Shown: positions 36,695-45,006 of the stretch, in pieces
How the letters are laid out: each line of letters begins with the position of its first letter
Numbering within the stretch: the first letter of the stretch is position 1
NCBI GenBank assembly: GCA_017643585.1
Contig: JAEPND010000010.1
Span: forward strand, 36,535-100,534
DNA from: Maricaulis sp.
GTDB taxonomy: Bacteria > Pseudomonadota > Alphaproteobacteria > Caulobacterales > Maricaulaceae
Length of the DNA stretch: 64,000 nt
Direction: 5' to 3'
Made by a program: the position numbers and the translations under genes
Notes under the pieces: generated by a model
Told to the model about the DNA's origin: nothing
The model's database searches: none
The model's input: only the letters and a program-made list of their open reading frames with translations

Positions 36695-37432
36695 TTAAAT
36701 CATCGCCATACCGCCATTTACGTGCAGGGTCTGGCCTGTCACGTAGCCAGCTTCGGCGCTGGCGAGATAGACAACAGCAGACGCGATGTCATCACCGCTG
36801 CCCAGATCATTTGCCGGGATCTTGCTGAGGATGGCCGCGCGCTGCTCATCATTGAGCACGTCGGTCATCGGCGAGGCGATGAAGCCCGGTGCGACGCAGT
36901 TCACGGTGACGCCGCGTGCTGCAACTTCCTGGGCGAGCGACTTGGAAAAACCGATCATGCCCGCCTTGGAGGCACAGTAGTTGGACTGGCCCGGATTACC
37001 CATGACACCCACAACAGACGTAATGCCGATGATACGGCCGTGACGGGCCTTCATCATGCCGCGCAATGCTGCGCGAGACAGACGGAAATAACTGTCCAGG
37101 TTGATGCGGAGCACCTGGTCCCAGTCCTCGTCCTTCATGCGCATCAACAGCTGGTCCTTGGTGATACCGGCATTGGCCACCAGGATGTCCAGCGAGCCCA
37201 TGGCTTCCGCCGCCTGTTTCGGCAGCGCGTCAACGGCTTCCGCGTCAGACAGGTTGCAGGGCAGCACATGCGAGCGTTCGCCCAGCTCGGCGGCCAGTTC
37301 GGCGAGCACGTTTTCACGCGTGCCGGACAAGGCCACGGTCGCGCCCTGCGCGTGCAGCGCCTTGGCAATGGATTTGCCGATACCGCCGGTCGCGCCGGTC
37401 ACAAGGGCATTCTTGCCGGTAAGATCAAACAT
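36695..37432 (-). CDS. fabG: 3-oxoacyl-ACP reductase
   Basis: A 245-residue NADPH-dependent short-chain dehydrogenase of fatty-acid elongation. It has the cofactor loop TGATGGIGKS, NAGIT, and the catalytic Tyr-Lys in YCASKAG. Its place between fabD and acpP, and its length, support FabG over a general SDR. A damaged small gene lies upstream, between it and fabD. Confidence 0.95.
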   Translation of the reverse strand: MFDLTGKNALVTGATGGIGKSIAKALHAQGATVALSGTRENVLAELAAELGERSHVLPCNLSDAEAVDALPKQAAEAMGSLDILVANAGITKDQLLMRMKDEDWDQVLRINLDSYFRLSRAALRGMMKARHGRIIGITSVVGVMGNPGQSNYCASKAGMIGFSKSLAQEVAARGVTVNCVAPGFIASPMTDVLNDEQRAAILSKIPANDLGSGDDIASAVVYLASAEAGYVTGQTLHVNGGMAMI

Positions 37433-37456
37433 GAAAAAGCTCCGACTGGTTCTTCT

Positions 37457-37753
37457 CTAATAAGTCCAAGTTCCCAACGAATGGCCGAGCCCCCGGGCGA
37501 TGCCAAGGATCACGATCCACCCGATCAATGTCGGAAACTTCCATTGTGACCGCGCACCAATAAAGAACGCGACCGTGACGATTAATCCAAGCCAGCCGGA
37601 TGCATCAACAAAATTGATGACCCCGCCAACAATCAGTGCTGACGCGTCGAGCAAGCGCGCACGTCAGAGTTTGCCAATATTGTCGCCTCGCTTGGCCGAA
37701 ACGAGATCCCTGACGAGCGTGTCGTCATCCTCTTGATCACCGCCCGTCGTCAT
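37457..37753 (-). pseudogene. Small membrane-protein gene broken by an in-frame TGA (fabD-fabG gap)
   Basis: From an ATG at 37753 the frame reads 29 residues (MTTGGDQEDDDTLVRDLVSA, then KRGDNIGKL), stops at TGA (37664-37666), and continues in the same frame after the stop for 68 codons encoding two membrane segments (VGGVINFVDASGWLGLIV; LIGWIVILGIARG). A single C-to-T change from CGA to TGA would explain the break and would restore a basic cluster before the first TM. Alternatives are two separate peptides, the second from a TTG at 37654, or read-through. No family recognised. Confidence 0.55.
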
Positions 37754-37757
37754 GGTC

Positions 37758-38711
37758 TTACGCGTTTTCCTTCAAAGCCGCAGCAAACGCTTCCAGGTCC
37801 GCAGCGCTGTTGAGCGGCTGGCCCTTGGCGTCCTTGGTGGTGCGCTTGAGCATGGTGGACAGCACCTTGCCGGCACCGGCTTCGGCGAGCGTGGTGATAC
37901 CGCCCTCCTCGACCATCCACATCACACTCTCGCGCCAGCGAACCCGGCCAGTGACCTGTTCAACCAGCTGGCGGCGAATGGTCTCGACATCATCCGTCGG
38001 GCGCGCCGTGACGTTGGCGACCACCGGGATGGCGGGCGCATTGATCGTTGCCGCCGCCAGCGCTTCCGCCATGGCGTCAGCCGCCGGCTGCATCATCGGG
38101 CAATGGAAAGGTGCGGAGACCGGGAGTTTCATGGCCTTCTTCAGGCCCAGCTCGCCAGCCTTGGCGATCGCTGCCTCGATGGCCGCGGTGGCGCCGGAGA
38201 TCACGATCTGGCCCGGGGCATTGTCATTGGCGATGCCGCAGACACCGGCCGCCTGGCCTGCTTCGACCGCCTGGGCAGCGAGATCCTCATCCGCGCCCAG
38301 CAAGGCTGCCATCGTGCCCTCGCCGACCGGAACTGCCTTTTGCATGGCCTGGCCACGCAGCTTGAGCAGTTTGGCCGCGTCAGCGATGGACAGCGAGCCC
38401 GCTGCTGCCAGTGCTGAATACTCACCAAGACTATGACCGGCCACAAAGGAGGCCGCCGTGACGTTTACGTCAAAGTCGTTTTCCAGGACCCGCATGACGG
38501 CGAGGCTGGCAGCCATCAGAGCGGGCTGCGCATTCTCGGTCAGTGTGAGGTCTTCGATGGGGCCATTGGCCATCAGACCGGACAGGTCCTGGCCCAGGGC
38601 CGCATCGACCTCGTCAAGGACGGCCTTGGCACTGGCGAAGTTGTCGGCAAGTTCCTGGCCCATACCCACGGCCTGGGAGCCCTGACCGGGAAAAACAAAG
38701 GCGAGTTTCAT
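37758..38711 (-). CDS. fabD: Malonyl-CoA:ACP transacylase
   Basis: A 317-residue enzyme that loads malonyl onto ACP. FVFPGQGSQ opens the protein and the catalytic Ser is in GHSLGEYSALA; a later PVSAPFHCPMM holds the His. It is the first gene of the leftward fab cluster, divergent from rpsF across about 240 bp. Confidence 0.96.
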   Translation of the reverse strand: MKLAFVFPGQGSQAVGMGQELADNFASAKAVLDEVDAALGQDLSGLMANGPIEDLTLTENAQPALMAASLAVMRVLENDFDVNVTAASFVAGHSLGEYSALAAAGSLSIADAAKLLKLRGQAMQKAVPVGEGTMAALLGADEDLAAQAVEAGQAAGVCGIANDNAPGQIVISGATAAIEAAIAKAGELGLKKAMKLPVSAPFHCPMMQPAADAMAEALAAATINAPAIPVVANVTARPTDDVETIRRQLVEQVTGRVRWRESVMWMVEEGGITTLAEAGAGKVLSTMLKRTTKDAKGQPLNSAADLEAFAAALKENA

Positions 38712-38889
38712 TTAAATTTCCTCCCCTGAACTGGGTGCGAGAGCTCGATAGCCAATATTCCATGCGGAGCGCAAGCGTCCTTGCGGCTTGAATGTGGTCA
38801 CAAGATCGGATAAAGCCCGCGCTTCGCGTGATTGCGGTCCGTCCTCTTTATACGGCTCACATGGGGTGAGGCATGGAGACCGGAGCCAC

Positions 38890-38923
38890 CGCGGACCTGC
38901 CCGCCCCTTCGGCTTGGTCTGCG
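38890..38923 (+). promoter_or_regulatory. Leader hairpin before rpsF, possible S6:S18 site
   Basis: CGCGGACC (38890-38897) pairs with GGTCTGCG (38916-38923), including one G-T pair, and encloses a smaller hairpin with a CCTTC loop and an asymmetric internal loop carrying CCCG. It lies 26 nt upstream of rpsF. Leaders bound by the S6:S18 complex are known before rpsF in many bacteria and use a bulged CCG; the resemblance here is only general. The rest of the fabD-rpsF gap shows no gene. Confidence 0.4.
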
Positions 38924-38949
38924 CCGCAATCGACTTGAAGGGAGCCGAA

Positions 38950-39303
38950 ATGGCACTTTACGAGCACATTTTCATCGCTCGCCCGGACATGTCTCCGGCA
39001 CAGATGGAATCCCTCATCGAGGACGTCAAAACCCTCATCGAGGAAAAAGGCGGCAAGACCGGCAAGACCGAATACTGGGGTCTGCGCAATCTTGCTTACC
39101 GCATCAACAAATCCCGCAAAGGTCACTACGGCCTCATCGACATCGACGCTTCTGCTGACGTGATCGACGAGCTGGACCGTCTGCAGCGCCTGTCCGAAGA
39201 CATCATCCGTCACATGACGGTTCGTGTTGACGAGCACGTTGAGACGCCGTCCGCCATCCTGACCAAGAAAGACGATCGTCGCGGTCGTCGTGAACGCACC
39301 TAA
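38950..39303 (+). CDS. rpsF: 30S ribosomal protein S6
   Basis: A 117-residue small-subunit protein that binds 16S rRNA together with S18. It starts MALYEHIFIARPDMSPAQ, and YWGLRNLAYRINKSRKGHY is the S6 core. The C-terminal tail is basic. The ATG at 38950 has GGGAG 5-6 nt upstream; longer frames begin in the leader. It is the first gene of rpsF-rpsR-rplI. Confidence 0.97.
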   Translation: MALYEHIFIARPDMSPAQMESLIEDVKTLIEEKGGKTGKTEYWGLRNLAYRINKSRKGHYGLIDIDASADVIDELDRLQRLSEDIIRHMTVRVDEHVETPSAILTKKDDRRGRRERT

Positions 39304-39315
39304 GGAGAGCCGAGA

Positions 39316-39570
39316 ATGTCTTCTGGAAACATTTCCAATATCCCGGCACGCCGTCCGTTCATGCGTCGCCGCAAGGTCTGCCCGTTCTCCGGTGAGAATG
39401 CACCGAAGATCGATTACAAGGACCCCAAGCTCCTGCTTCGCTACATGTCCGAGCGTGGCAAGATCGTCCCGTCCCGCATCACCGCAGTTTCCGGCAAGAA
39501 ACAGCGTCAACTCGCTCGCGCCATCAAACGCGCTCGCCAGCTGGCTCTGCTGCCGTACGCTGCAGACTAA
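39316..39570 (+). CDS. rpsR: 30S ribosomal protein S18
   Basis: An 84-residue basic protein with the S18 core [20 protein letters not shown] and [21 protein letters not shown]. The partner of S6 in the central domain of the 30S subunit. It starts 12 nt after rpsF with an AAGGAGAG site, and rplI follows after 12 nt with the same AAGGAGAG arrangement. Confidence 0.97.
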   Translation: MSSGNISNIPARRPFMRRRKVCPFSGENAPKIDYKDPKLLLRYMSERGKIVPSRITAVSGKKQRQLARAIKRARQLALLPYAAD

Positions 39571-39582
39571 GGAGAGCTGACG

Positions 39583-40206
39583 ATGAAACTGGTTCTCCTG
39601 GAACGCGTTGAAAATCTGGGCCAGATGGGTGACGTCGTCACCGTACGCCCGGGTTACGCCCGCAATTTCCTGCTGCCGCAGGAAAAAGCTCTGCGCGCAA
39701 CCGAAGCCAACCTGGCCCGGTTCGAAGCCGAGCGTGAAGCCCTGGAAAAGCGCAATGCCGAGCGTGCAGCAGCAGCTGCCACCGATGGCGAGAAGATCGA
39801 CGGCGAAAGCTTCGTTCTGATCCGCCAGGCAGGCGAAAGCGGTCAGCTCTACGGTTCTGTCACCTCGCGTGACATCGCCGAGATGATCTCTGAAGCCGGC
39901 GTTTCCGTGTCCCGCGGTCAGGTTGCGATCAATGCACCGATCAAGACCCTGGGTCTGCACGAAGTCCGCATCCGCCTGCACGCCGACGTTTCCGTGAACG
40001 TGACGATCAACGTGGCCCGTTCCGAAGACGAAGCCGAGCGCCAGGCTGCTGGTGAGGACGTTGTCGCAGCGGCAGCGGACGAAGAACGCGCAATTGCAGA
40101 CGCCCAGGCAGCCGAGCTGCACGAGGCCAATGCAGAGCGTGAAGACGACGAATTTGGCGCAGCGGCTCCGGCTGTTGACGCTGAAGAGGCTGCAACCGAG
40201 GAATAA
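39583..40206 (+). CDS. rplI: 50S ribosomal protein L9 with acidic C-terminal extension
   Basis: A 207-residue L9 (about 149 in E. coli). The N-domain is [19 protein letters not shown], followed by the connecting helix and a C-domain. From about residue 145 an Ala/Glu-rich tail is added ([20 protein letters not shown] and similar), as in several alphaproteobacteria. It binds 23S rRNA and helps keep the reading frame. A strong terminator follows. Confidence 0.96.
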   Translation: MKLVLLERVENLGQMGDVVTVRPGYARNFLLPQEKALRATEANLARFEAEREALEKRNAERAAAAATDGEKIDGESFVLIRQAGESGQLYGSVTSRDIAEMISEAGVSVSRGQVAINAPIKTLGLHEVRIRLHADVSVNVTINVARSEDEAERQAAGEDVVAAAADEERAIADAQAAELHEANAEREDDEFGAAAPAVDAEEAATEE

Positions 40207-40232
40207 TTCCTCCGGTTCCACTCGACCTGAAA

Positions 40233-40262
40233 GGGCGGCTCCGATGAGCCGCCCTTTTTTGT
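40233..40262 (+). terminator. Terminator of the rpsF-rpsR-rplI operon
   Basis: GGGCGGCT (40233-40240) pairs perfectly with AGCCGCCC (40247-40254), loop CCGATG, followed by TTTTTT. It separates the ribosomal-protein operon from dnaB. Confidence 0.92.
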
Positions 40263-40270
40263 TGTGGTGA

Positions 40271-40313
40271 TTGTCCACACTTATCCACAGCCCCGGGATT
40301 TCCCCGTGGACAA
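40271..40313. promoter_or_regulatory. Cluster of DnaA boxes upstream of dnaB
   Basis: TTATCCACA at 40281-40289 is the perfect DnaA-box consensus. TTGTCCACA (40271-40279) is one mismatch away, and the reverse-strand TTGTCCACG (40305-40313) two. TTGTCCAC and GTGGACAA also form an 8-bp inverted repeat. The cluster ends 49 bp before the dnaB start, where a GCTAGTTA (40349-40356) could serve as -10. DnaA control of dnaB expression is inferred. Confidence 0.65.
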
Positions 40314-40362
40314 GCCAATTGAGACCTCGCCGCCTTGGGTCGGATCAGGCTAGTTAAAGGGT

Positions 40363-41832
40363 ATGGAAAACGCGCTTCTGCCCTTCGACACCGAACCCGA
40401 ACTGGATACCGCTCCGCACAATCTGGACGCTGAACAGGCGTTTCTGGGAGCCCTGCTCTATGACAATGAGGTCTTCCACCGGGTTGCGGACTGGCTGAAG
40501 GCCGAGCATTTCTATGACCCGGTGCATGCGCGTATCTATGAAACCGCGACGGATCTGATCGGCAAGGGCTCGCTGGCCGATGCGGTCGTTCTGAAAACCC
40601 ATTTCGAGCGCGATGATGGCCTCAAGGAAATCGGCGGTGCGACCTATCTGGCGATCTTGATCGAGAGCGCGGCTGACAGCGCTGCCTCCCAGGAATATGC
40701 CCGGATCGTCTATGAACTGGCGCTGCGTCGCGAGCTGATCCGCATTGGTGACGAGCTCTCTAACAATGCCACCCAGCAATCGGATGCCCAGCCGCGCGAG
40801 CTGATCCAGCACACCGAGCAGAAACTCTACAATCTCGCAGAGGAAGGCTCCTCTTCACGCGGCTTCGTCGGCTTTAAACAGGCACTGGCCGAAGCCATCG
40901 AAACGGCTGCTGCTGCCTATGAGCGCGACGGCGGCCTTTCGGGTATTTCCTCGGGCCTGAAAGCGCTGGACGAGAAACTCGGCGGCCTGCACCCGTCAGA
41001 CCTCATCATCCTTGCCGGTCGTCCCTCCATGGGAAAGACCTCGCTGGCGACCAATATCGCGTTCGATGTTGCCAAGAACTACCAGTACGAGATCCAGCCG
41101 GACGGCACCAAGAAAACCGTCAATGGCGGCGTGGTCGGCTTCTACTCGCTCGAGATGTCGGCCGAACAGCTCGCAACGCGTCTGATCGCCGACTATACTG
41201 GCATTCCCGGCTACATGATCCGTCAGGGTACGATCGACGCGACCCAGTACGAGGAAATCCGCGACGCAGTCCTGGAAATCCAGAGCCTGCCGATGTTCAT
41301 CGATGACACTGGTGGCCTGCCCATTTCCGCACTGGCCGCGCGGGCACGGCGTCTCAAGCGAACCCAGGGCCTCGATCTCATCGTGGTCGACTACCTGCAG
41401 CTGGTGACCTCCTCGAAGAGTGGCGAAGGCCGGGTTCAGGAAATTTCCGACGTCACCCAGAACCTCAAGGCGCTGGCCAAGGAACTCAATGTTCCCGTCA
41501 TCGCCCTCTCCCAGCTCTCGCGTCAGGTCGAGCAGCGGGAAGACAAGAAACCCCAGCTTTCAGACCTGCGTGAATCCGGCTCGATCGAGCAAGATGCAGA
41601 CGTGGTGATGTTCGTTTATCGTGAAGCGTACTACAAGGAACGTGAGAAGCCGCGTGAGGACACGCCGGAATTCCTCGCCTGGGAAGAAGAATTCCGCAGG
41701 ATCGAGAAACTGGCCGAAGTCATCATCGGCAAGCAGCGTCACGGGGCAATCGGAACGGCCAAGGTGGCGTTCGACGGTGCCCGTACGAAGTTCCACGATA
41801 TCGAGACGCGTTTTGACGAACCGGAATATTGA
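40363..41832 (+). CDS. dnaB: Replicative DNA helicase DnaB
   Basis: A 489-residue hexameric 5'-3' helicase. The N-terminal collar domain starts PHNLDAEQAFLGALL. The RecA-like C-domain has Walker A GRPSMGKTS, the Walker B-like LDLIVVDYLQL, and SQLSRQVEQREDKKPQLSDL. Full length, no intein. The ATG at 40363 has only AAAGG at 2-nt spacing and a -10-like element 6 bp upstream, so a near-leaderless transcript is possible. alr overlaps its 3' end. Confidence 0.96.
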   Translation: MENALLPFDTEPELDTAPHNLDAEQAFLGALLYDNEVFHRVADWLKAEHFYDPVHARIYETATDLIGKGSLADAVVLKTHFERDDGLKEIGGATYLAILIESAADSAASQEYARIVYELALRRELIRIGDELSNNATQQSDAQPRELIQHTEQKLYNLAEEGSSSRGFVGFKQALAEAIETAAAAYERDGGLSGISSGLKALDEKLGGLHPSDLIILAGRPSMGKTSLATNIAFDVAKNYQYEIQPDGTKKTVNGGVVGFYSLEMSAEQLATRLIADYTGIPGYMIRQGTIDATQYEEIRDAVLEIQSLPMFIDDTGGLPISALAARARRLKRTQGLDLIVVDYLQLVTSSKSGEGRVQEISDVTQNLKALAKELNVPVIALSQLSRQVEQREDKKPQLSDLRESGSIEQDADVVMFVYREAYYKEREKPREDTPEFLAWEEEFRRIEKLAEVIIGKQRHGAIGTAKVAFDGARTKFHDIETRFDEPEY

Positions 41833-42910
41833 TCGACTGCCCCAGCCCGCGCCGCGCCTGATCGTCGATCTGGCGAAAATCCAGTCCAATTACAAAAAGC
41901 TCCAGGCCATGGCGCCGCAATCGGCTGTGGGTGCCGTAGTCAAGGCGAACGCCTACGGGCTGGGCGCAACGGAAGTCGTGCCGGCCCTGGCCGATGCGGG
42001 CTGCAAGCACTTTTATGTGGCCCACACGTCAGAAGGCGAAGAAGCGCGCCGCGCGTTGAAGGGCGTCGACGCCGAGATTTTTGTCTTCAACGGATTCTGG
42101 CCGGCCGAACTCCCGGCCCTGCGCGCGTTCGAGCTGTTCCCCGTCATCAATGACCTGGGCCAGGCGCAGCAACTCGATGCCCTTGCACAAGACCTGCCGT
42201 GCGCGGTGCATTTCGACAGCGGTATCAACCGGCTGGGGCTCGATGCCCGCGAGACGGCCGCCTATCTGGACGGCGAGCTGCCGTCCAGGCTTCAGGTGCG
42301 TCAGTATATCAGCCATCTGGCCTGTGCCGACGAACCGGACCACCCGCTCAACCGCACGCAGCTGGAACGTTTCAGCGCGGTCGCAGAACACGCTGAAAGC
42401 ACAATCCGTTGCAGCTTCGCAAATTCGGGAGGCGTGATGCTTGGCCCGAGTTATCATTTCGACGTTCTGCGTCCCGGCCTCGCGCTCTATGGCGGCGCCC
42501 CTAACCCGTCCCAACCCTCGCCCTTCAAGGTCTGCGTCAAGATCGAGGCTCCTATCCTACAGATACGCGACCTCCAGCCCGGTGACCCAATTGGCTACGG
42601 CGCGACCTGGACGGCGACCCGGCCGACCCGAACGGCGACCGTCGCAGCTGGATATGCAGATGGAATTCTCAGGGCTTGCGGCGAAGGTGGAATGGCCCGT
42701 CTGAACGGCCAGCCCGTACCGATTCTGGGCCGGGTCTCAATGGACCTGATTTCAGTCGATCTGTCAGACTATGTCGGCGAGGCACACCCCGGAGACCCGG
42801 TCTGTTTCCTGGGCGACGACCTCGACCCGCTGGCCAGCCATGCCGGTGCCGTCTCCTATGAGCTGCTGGTTCGGCTGGGCCTGCGCTTCAACCGGGTCTA
42901 CCGCCGCTAA
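41813..42910 (+). CDS. alr: Alanine racemase (non-ATG start)
   Basis: About 365 residues. PLP Lys is in VGAVVKANAYGLGA, with HFDSGINRLGL, and the catalytic Tyr region (IGYGATWTA) near the C-terminal domain. It makes D-alanine for peptidoglycan. There is no ATG or GTG near the conserved N-terminus (PRLIVDLAKIQSNY). The TTG at 41813, inside the dnaB 3' end, is the best available start and gives a 14-residue lead; an ATT at 41828 is a less likely alternative. Overlap with dnaB by 20 nt implies coupled translation. Confidence 0.88.
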   Translation: MTNRNIDRLPQPAPRLIVDLAKIQSNYKKLQAMAPQSAVGAVVKANAYGLGATEVVPALADAGCKHFYVAHTSEGEEARRALKGVDAEIFVFNGFWPAELPALRAFELFPVINDLGQAQQLDALAQDLPCAVHFDSGINRLGLDARETAAYLDGELPSRLQVRQYISHLACADEPDHPLNRTQLERFSAVAEHAESTIRCSFANSGGVMLGPSYHFDVLRPGLALYGGAPNPSQPSPFKVCVKIEAPILQIRDLQPGDPIGYGATWTATRPTRTATVAAGYADGILRACGEGGMARLNGQPVPILGRVSMDLISVDLSDYVGEAHPGDPVCFLGDDLDPLASHAGAVSYELLVRLGLRFNRVYRR

Positions 42911-42972
42911 TGCGACTTGCCACAATCGGAACATAGTGAGAACATTGTCATCCGGGCGATGGAGCGAATCTC

Positions 42973-44349
42973 ATGGCGAGAAGCGATAATGTATTTGTGT
43001 GCCAGTCCTGTGGCGCAGTTCATTCCAAATGGGCGGGACGCTGTGATGATTGTGGCGAGTGGAACTCGCTGGTCGAGGAAGCGCCGGCCGCACCGCTGGG
43101 TACACAGGCCTCGGCGCCCAAGAAACGCGGCCGGGCGGCCCGTCTCGACCTTGTGGATCTGGGCGCCGATACGCCGGAACCGCCACGCCTGATTTCCGGC
43201 ATGTCCGAGCTGGACCGGGTGTGCGGCGGCGGCCTGGTGCCGGGCTCGGCGGTCCTGGTCGGCGGTGATCCGGGGATTGGCAAATCCACCCTGCTTTTGC
43301 AGCTCATGGCGCGCCTCGCCATGGGCAAGCATCGGGCGATCTATATCTCCGGCGAGGAAGCCGTGGCCCAGGTGCGCCGCCGGGCCAAGCGCCTCGGCCT
43401 GGCTGACGCCCCGGTCTCGCTGGCGGCGGAGACCTCGCTCAACAACATCCTCGACGGGCTGAAATCGGAAAAGCCAGACGTCGTGGTCGTCGATTCGATC
43501 CAGACCCTGTGGTCTGACCAGCTGACGGCCGCGCCGGGTACAGTGGCCCAGGTCCGCGCCTGTGCGCAGGAACTGGTGCGTTATGCCAAGAAGCGCAATT
43601 GCACGGTCATCATCGTCGGTCATGTCACCAAGGACGGCCAGATCGCGGGGCCGCGTGTCGTCGAGCACATGGTGGATGCCGTTCTGTATTTCGAAGGTGA
43701 GCGCTCGCATCAGTTCCGCATCCTGCGCGCGGTCAAGAATCGTTTCGGCCCCACGGACGAGATCGGGGTGTTCGAAATGGGCGACAAGGGATTGGACGAA
43801 GTCGCCAACCCCTCCTCGCTCTTTCTCGACGGTCGAGAGGATGGAACAGCCGGCTCGGTCGTGTTCGCCGGAATGGAGGGCACACGGCCGGTTCTTTCCG
43901 AAATCCAGGCCCTGGTGGCTCCGGCCGCTTTTGGCAATCCACGCCGGGCCGTGGTCGGCTGGGACAACGGACGCCTCGCCATGGTGCTGGCTGTGCTGGA
44001 AGCCCGCTGTGGCGTATCGTTCGGTAATCACGACATTTTCCTCAATGTCGCTGGCGGTCTGAAGATCAATGAACCCGCTGCCGATCTCGCGGTTGCCGCA
44101 GCGATCGTGGCCGCCGCCTTCGAGGTGGCCCTGCCCGCCAAGACGGTTGTTTACGGAGAAATTAGTCTTTCCGGTGATGTTAGGCCTGTTGGACGCAGCG
44201 AAGCGCGCCTGAAAGAGGCCGCCAAGCTCGGATTTGAACGGGCCATCGCCCCGGAGAACGCCAAGAGTGATGCCGGTCACGTGACCATTGAAAGCGTGGC
44301 CACAGCGCTCGAATTGGTGCAAACTCTGAAAGCGTTGGCGGGCGAGTAA
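42973..44349 (+). CDS. radA: DNA repair protein RadA
   Basis: A 458-residue RecA-like branch-migration ATPase. It has an N-terminal four-Cys zinc finger (CQSCGAVHSKWAGRCDDCGEW splits as C-x2-C ... C-x2-C), Walker A GGDPGIGKST, the KNRFG motif typical of RadA, and a C-terminal Lon-like domain. It promotes recombination intermediates' processing. It lies 62 nt downstream of alr and 12 nt before cvpA. Confidence 0.95.
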   Translation: MARSDNVFVCQSCGAVHSKWAGRCDDCGEWNSLVEEAPAAPLGTQASAPKKRGRAARLDLVDLGADTPEPPRLISGMSELDRVCGGGLVPGSAVLVGGDPGIGKSTLLLQLMARLAMGKHRAIYISGEEAVAQVRRRAKRLGLADAPVSLAAETSLNNILDGLKSEKPDVVVVDSIQTLWSDQLTAAPGTVAQVRACAQELVRYAKKRNCTVIIVGHVTKDGQIAGPRVVEHMVDAVLYFEGERSHQFRILRAVKNRFGPTDEIGVFEMGDKGLDEVANPSSLFLDGREDGTAGSVVFAGMEGTRPVLSEIQALVAPAAFGNPRRAVVGWDNGRLAMVLAVLEARCGVSFGNHDIFLNVAGGLKINEPAADLAVAAAIVAAAFEVALPAKTVVYGEISLSGDVRPVGRSEARLKEAAKLGFERAIAPENAKSDAGHVTIESVATALELVQTLKALAGE

Positions 44350-44361
44350 GGAGACACCGCG

Positions 44362-45006
44362 ATGGACGGGTCTTTGAGTGCATTTGACGGTATTGGTTTC
44401 ACGATTGTCCTGGTGTCCGGTTTGCTGGCACTGGTCAGAGGCTTCGTCCGTGAAGCCCTCTCGGTCACAGCTTTCGTCGCCGCTGCCCTCGCCACGCTCT
44501 GGTCCCTGCCGGTTTTCATCAATCCCGCCCGTGACATGATTGATCCCGACTGGCTGGCCCCGCTGGCTGTTGGCGGGTTGGTCTTCGTCATCATCTATCT
44601 CGCCGTCACCTTCGTCACGAGCTCGCTATCGAGTGGGCTGGCCAAGGGCGAGGACGTGAACGTCGTCGATCGCACGCTGGGTTTCGCCTTTGGTGTGATC
44701 CGGGGCCTGGTGCTGCTGGGTCTGAGCGTGATCTTCATCGCCGCCATTTTCGGCGAGAATGGCCGCCCGCCGAGCTGGGTGACCACAGCGCGCATTTATC
44801 CTGTCGTCAACGCAACCGCGAGGGCCCTGCAGGTGCTGGCGCCGGAGACCTCCAGAATCGCCGAAACCGACCGCCTTCCGGCGGCCTCGGACGACCCGAT
44901 TGCAGAAACAATAAGAAATGATGACACTTCTTATGGCAGACGTGACCGAAACCGACTAGATGACCTCATCGGTTCGACCACGGATGACCAGGATGATGAT
45001 GGATGA
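44362..45006 (+). CDS. cvpA: CvpA family membrane protein
   Basis: A 214-residue inner-membrane protein with about four TM segments in the first 130 residues (LVSGLLALVRGFVREALSV is the CvpA signature) and a hydrophilic C-terminal tail. In E. coli CvpA is needed for colicin V production and envelope stress resistance. The gene overlaps purF by 4 nt, the classical cvpA-purF pair. Confidence 0.9.
   Translation: MDGSLSAFDGIGFTIVLVSGLLALVRGFVREALSVTAFVAAALATLWSLPVFINPARDMIDPDWLAPLAVGGLVFVIIYLAVTFVTSSLSSGLAKGEDVNVVDRTLGFAFGVIRGLVLLGLSVIFIAAIFGENGRPPSWVTTARIYPVVNATARALQVLAPETSRIAETDRLPAASDDPIAETIRNDDTSYGRRDRNRLDDLIGSTTDDQDDDG

Noticed and set aside
38857-40278. Minus-strand frame of 473 codons over rpsF-rpsR-rplI
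   Set aside because: Antisense to three ribosomal-protein genes; an artefact of high GC.
42907-44322. Minus-strand frame of 471 codons over radA
   Set aside because: Antisense to a full-length RadA with all motifs.
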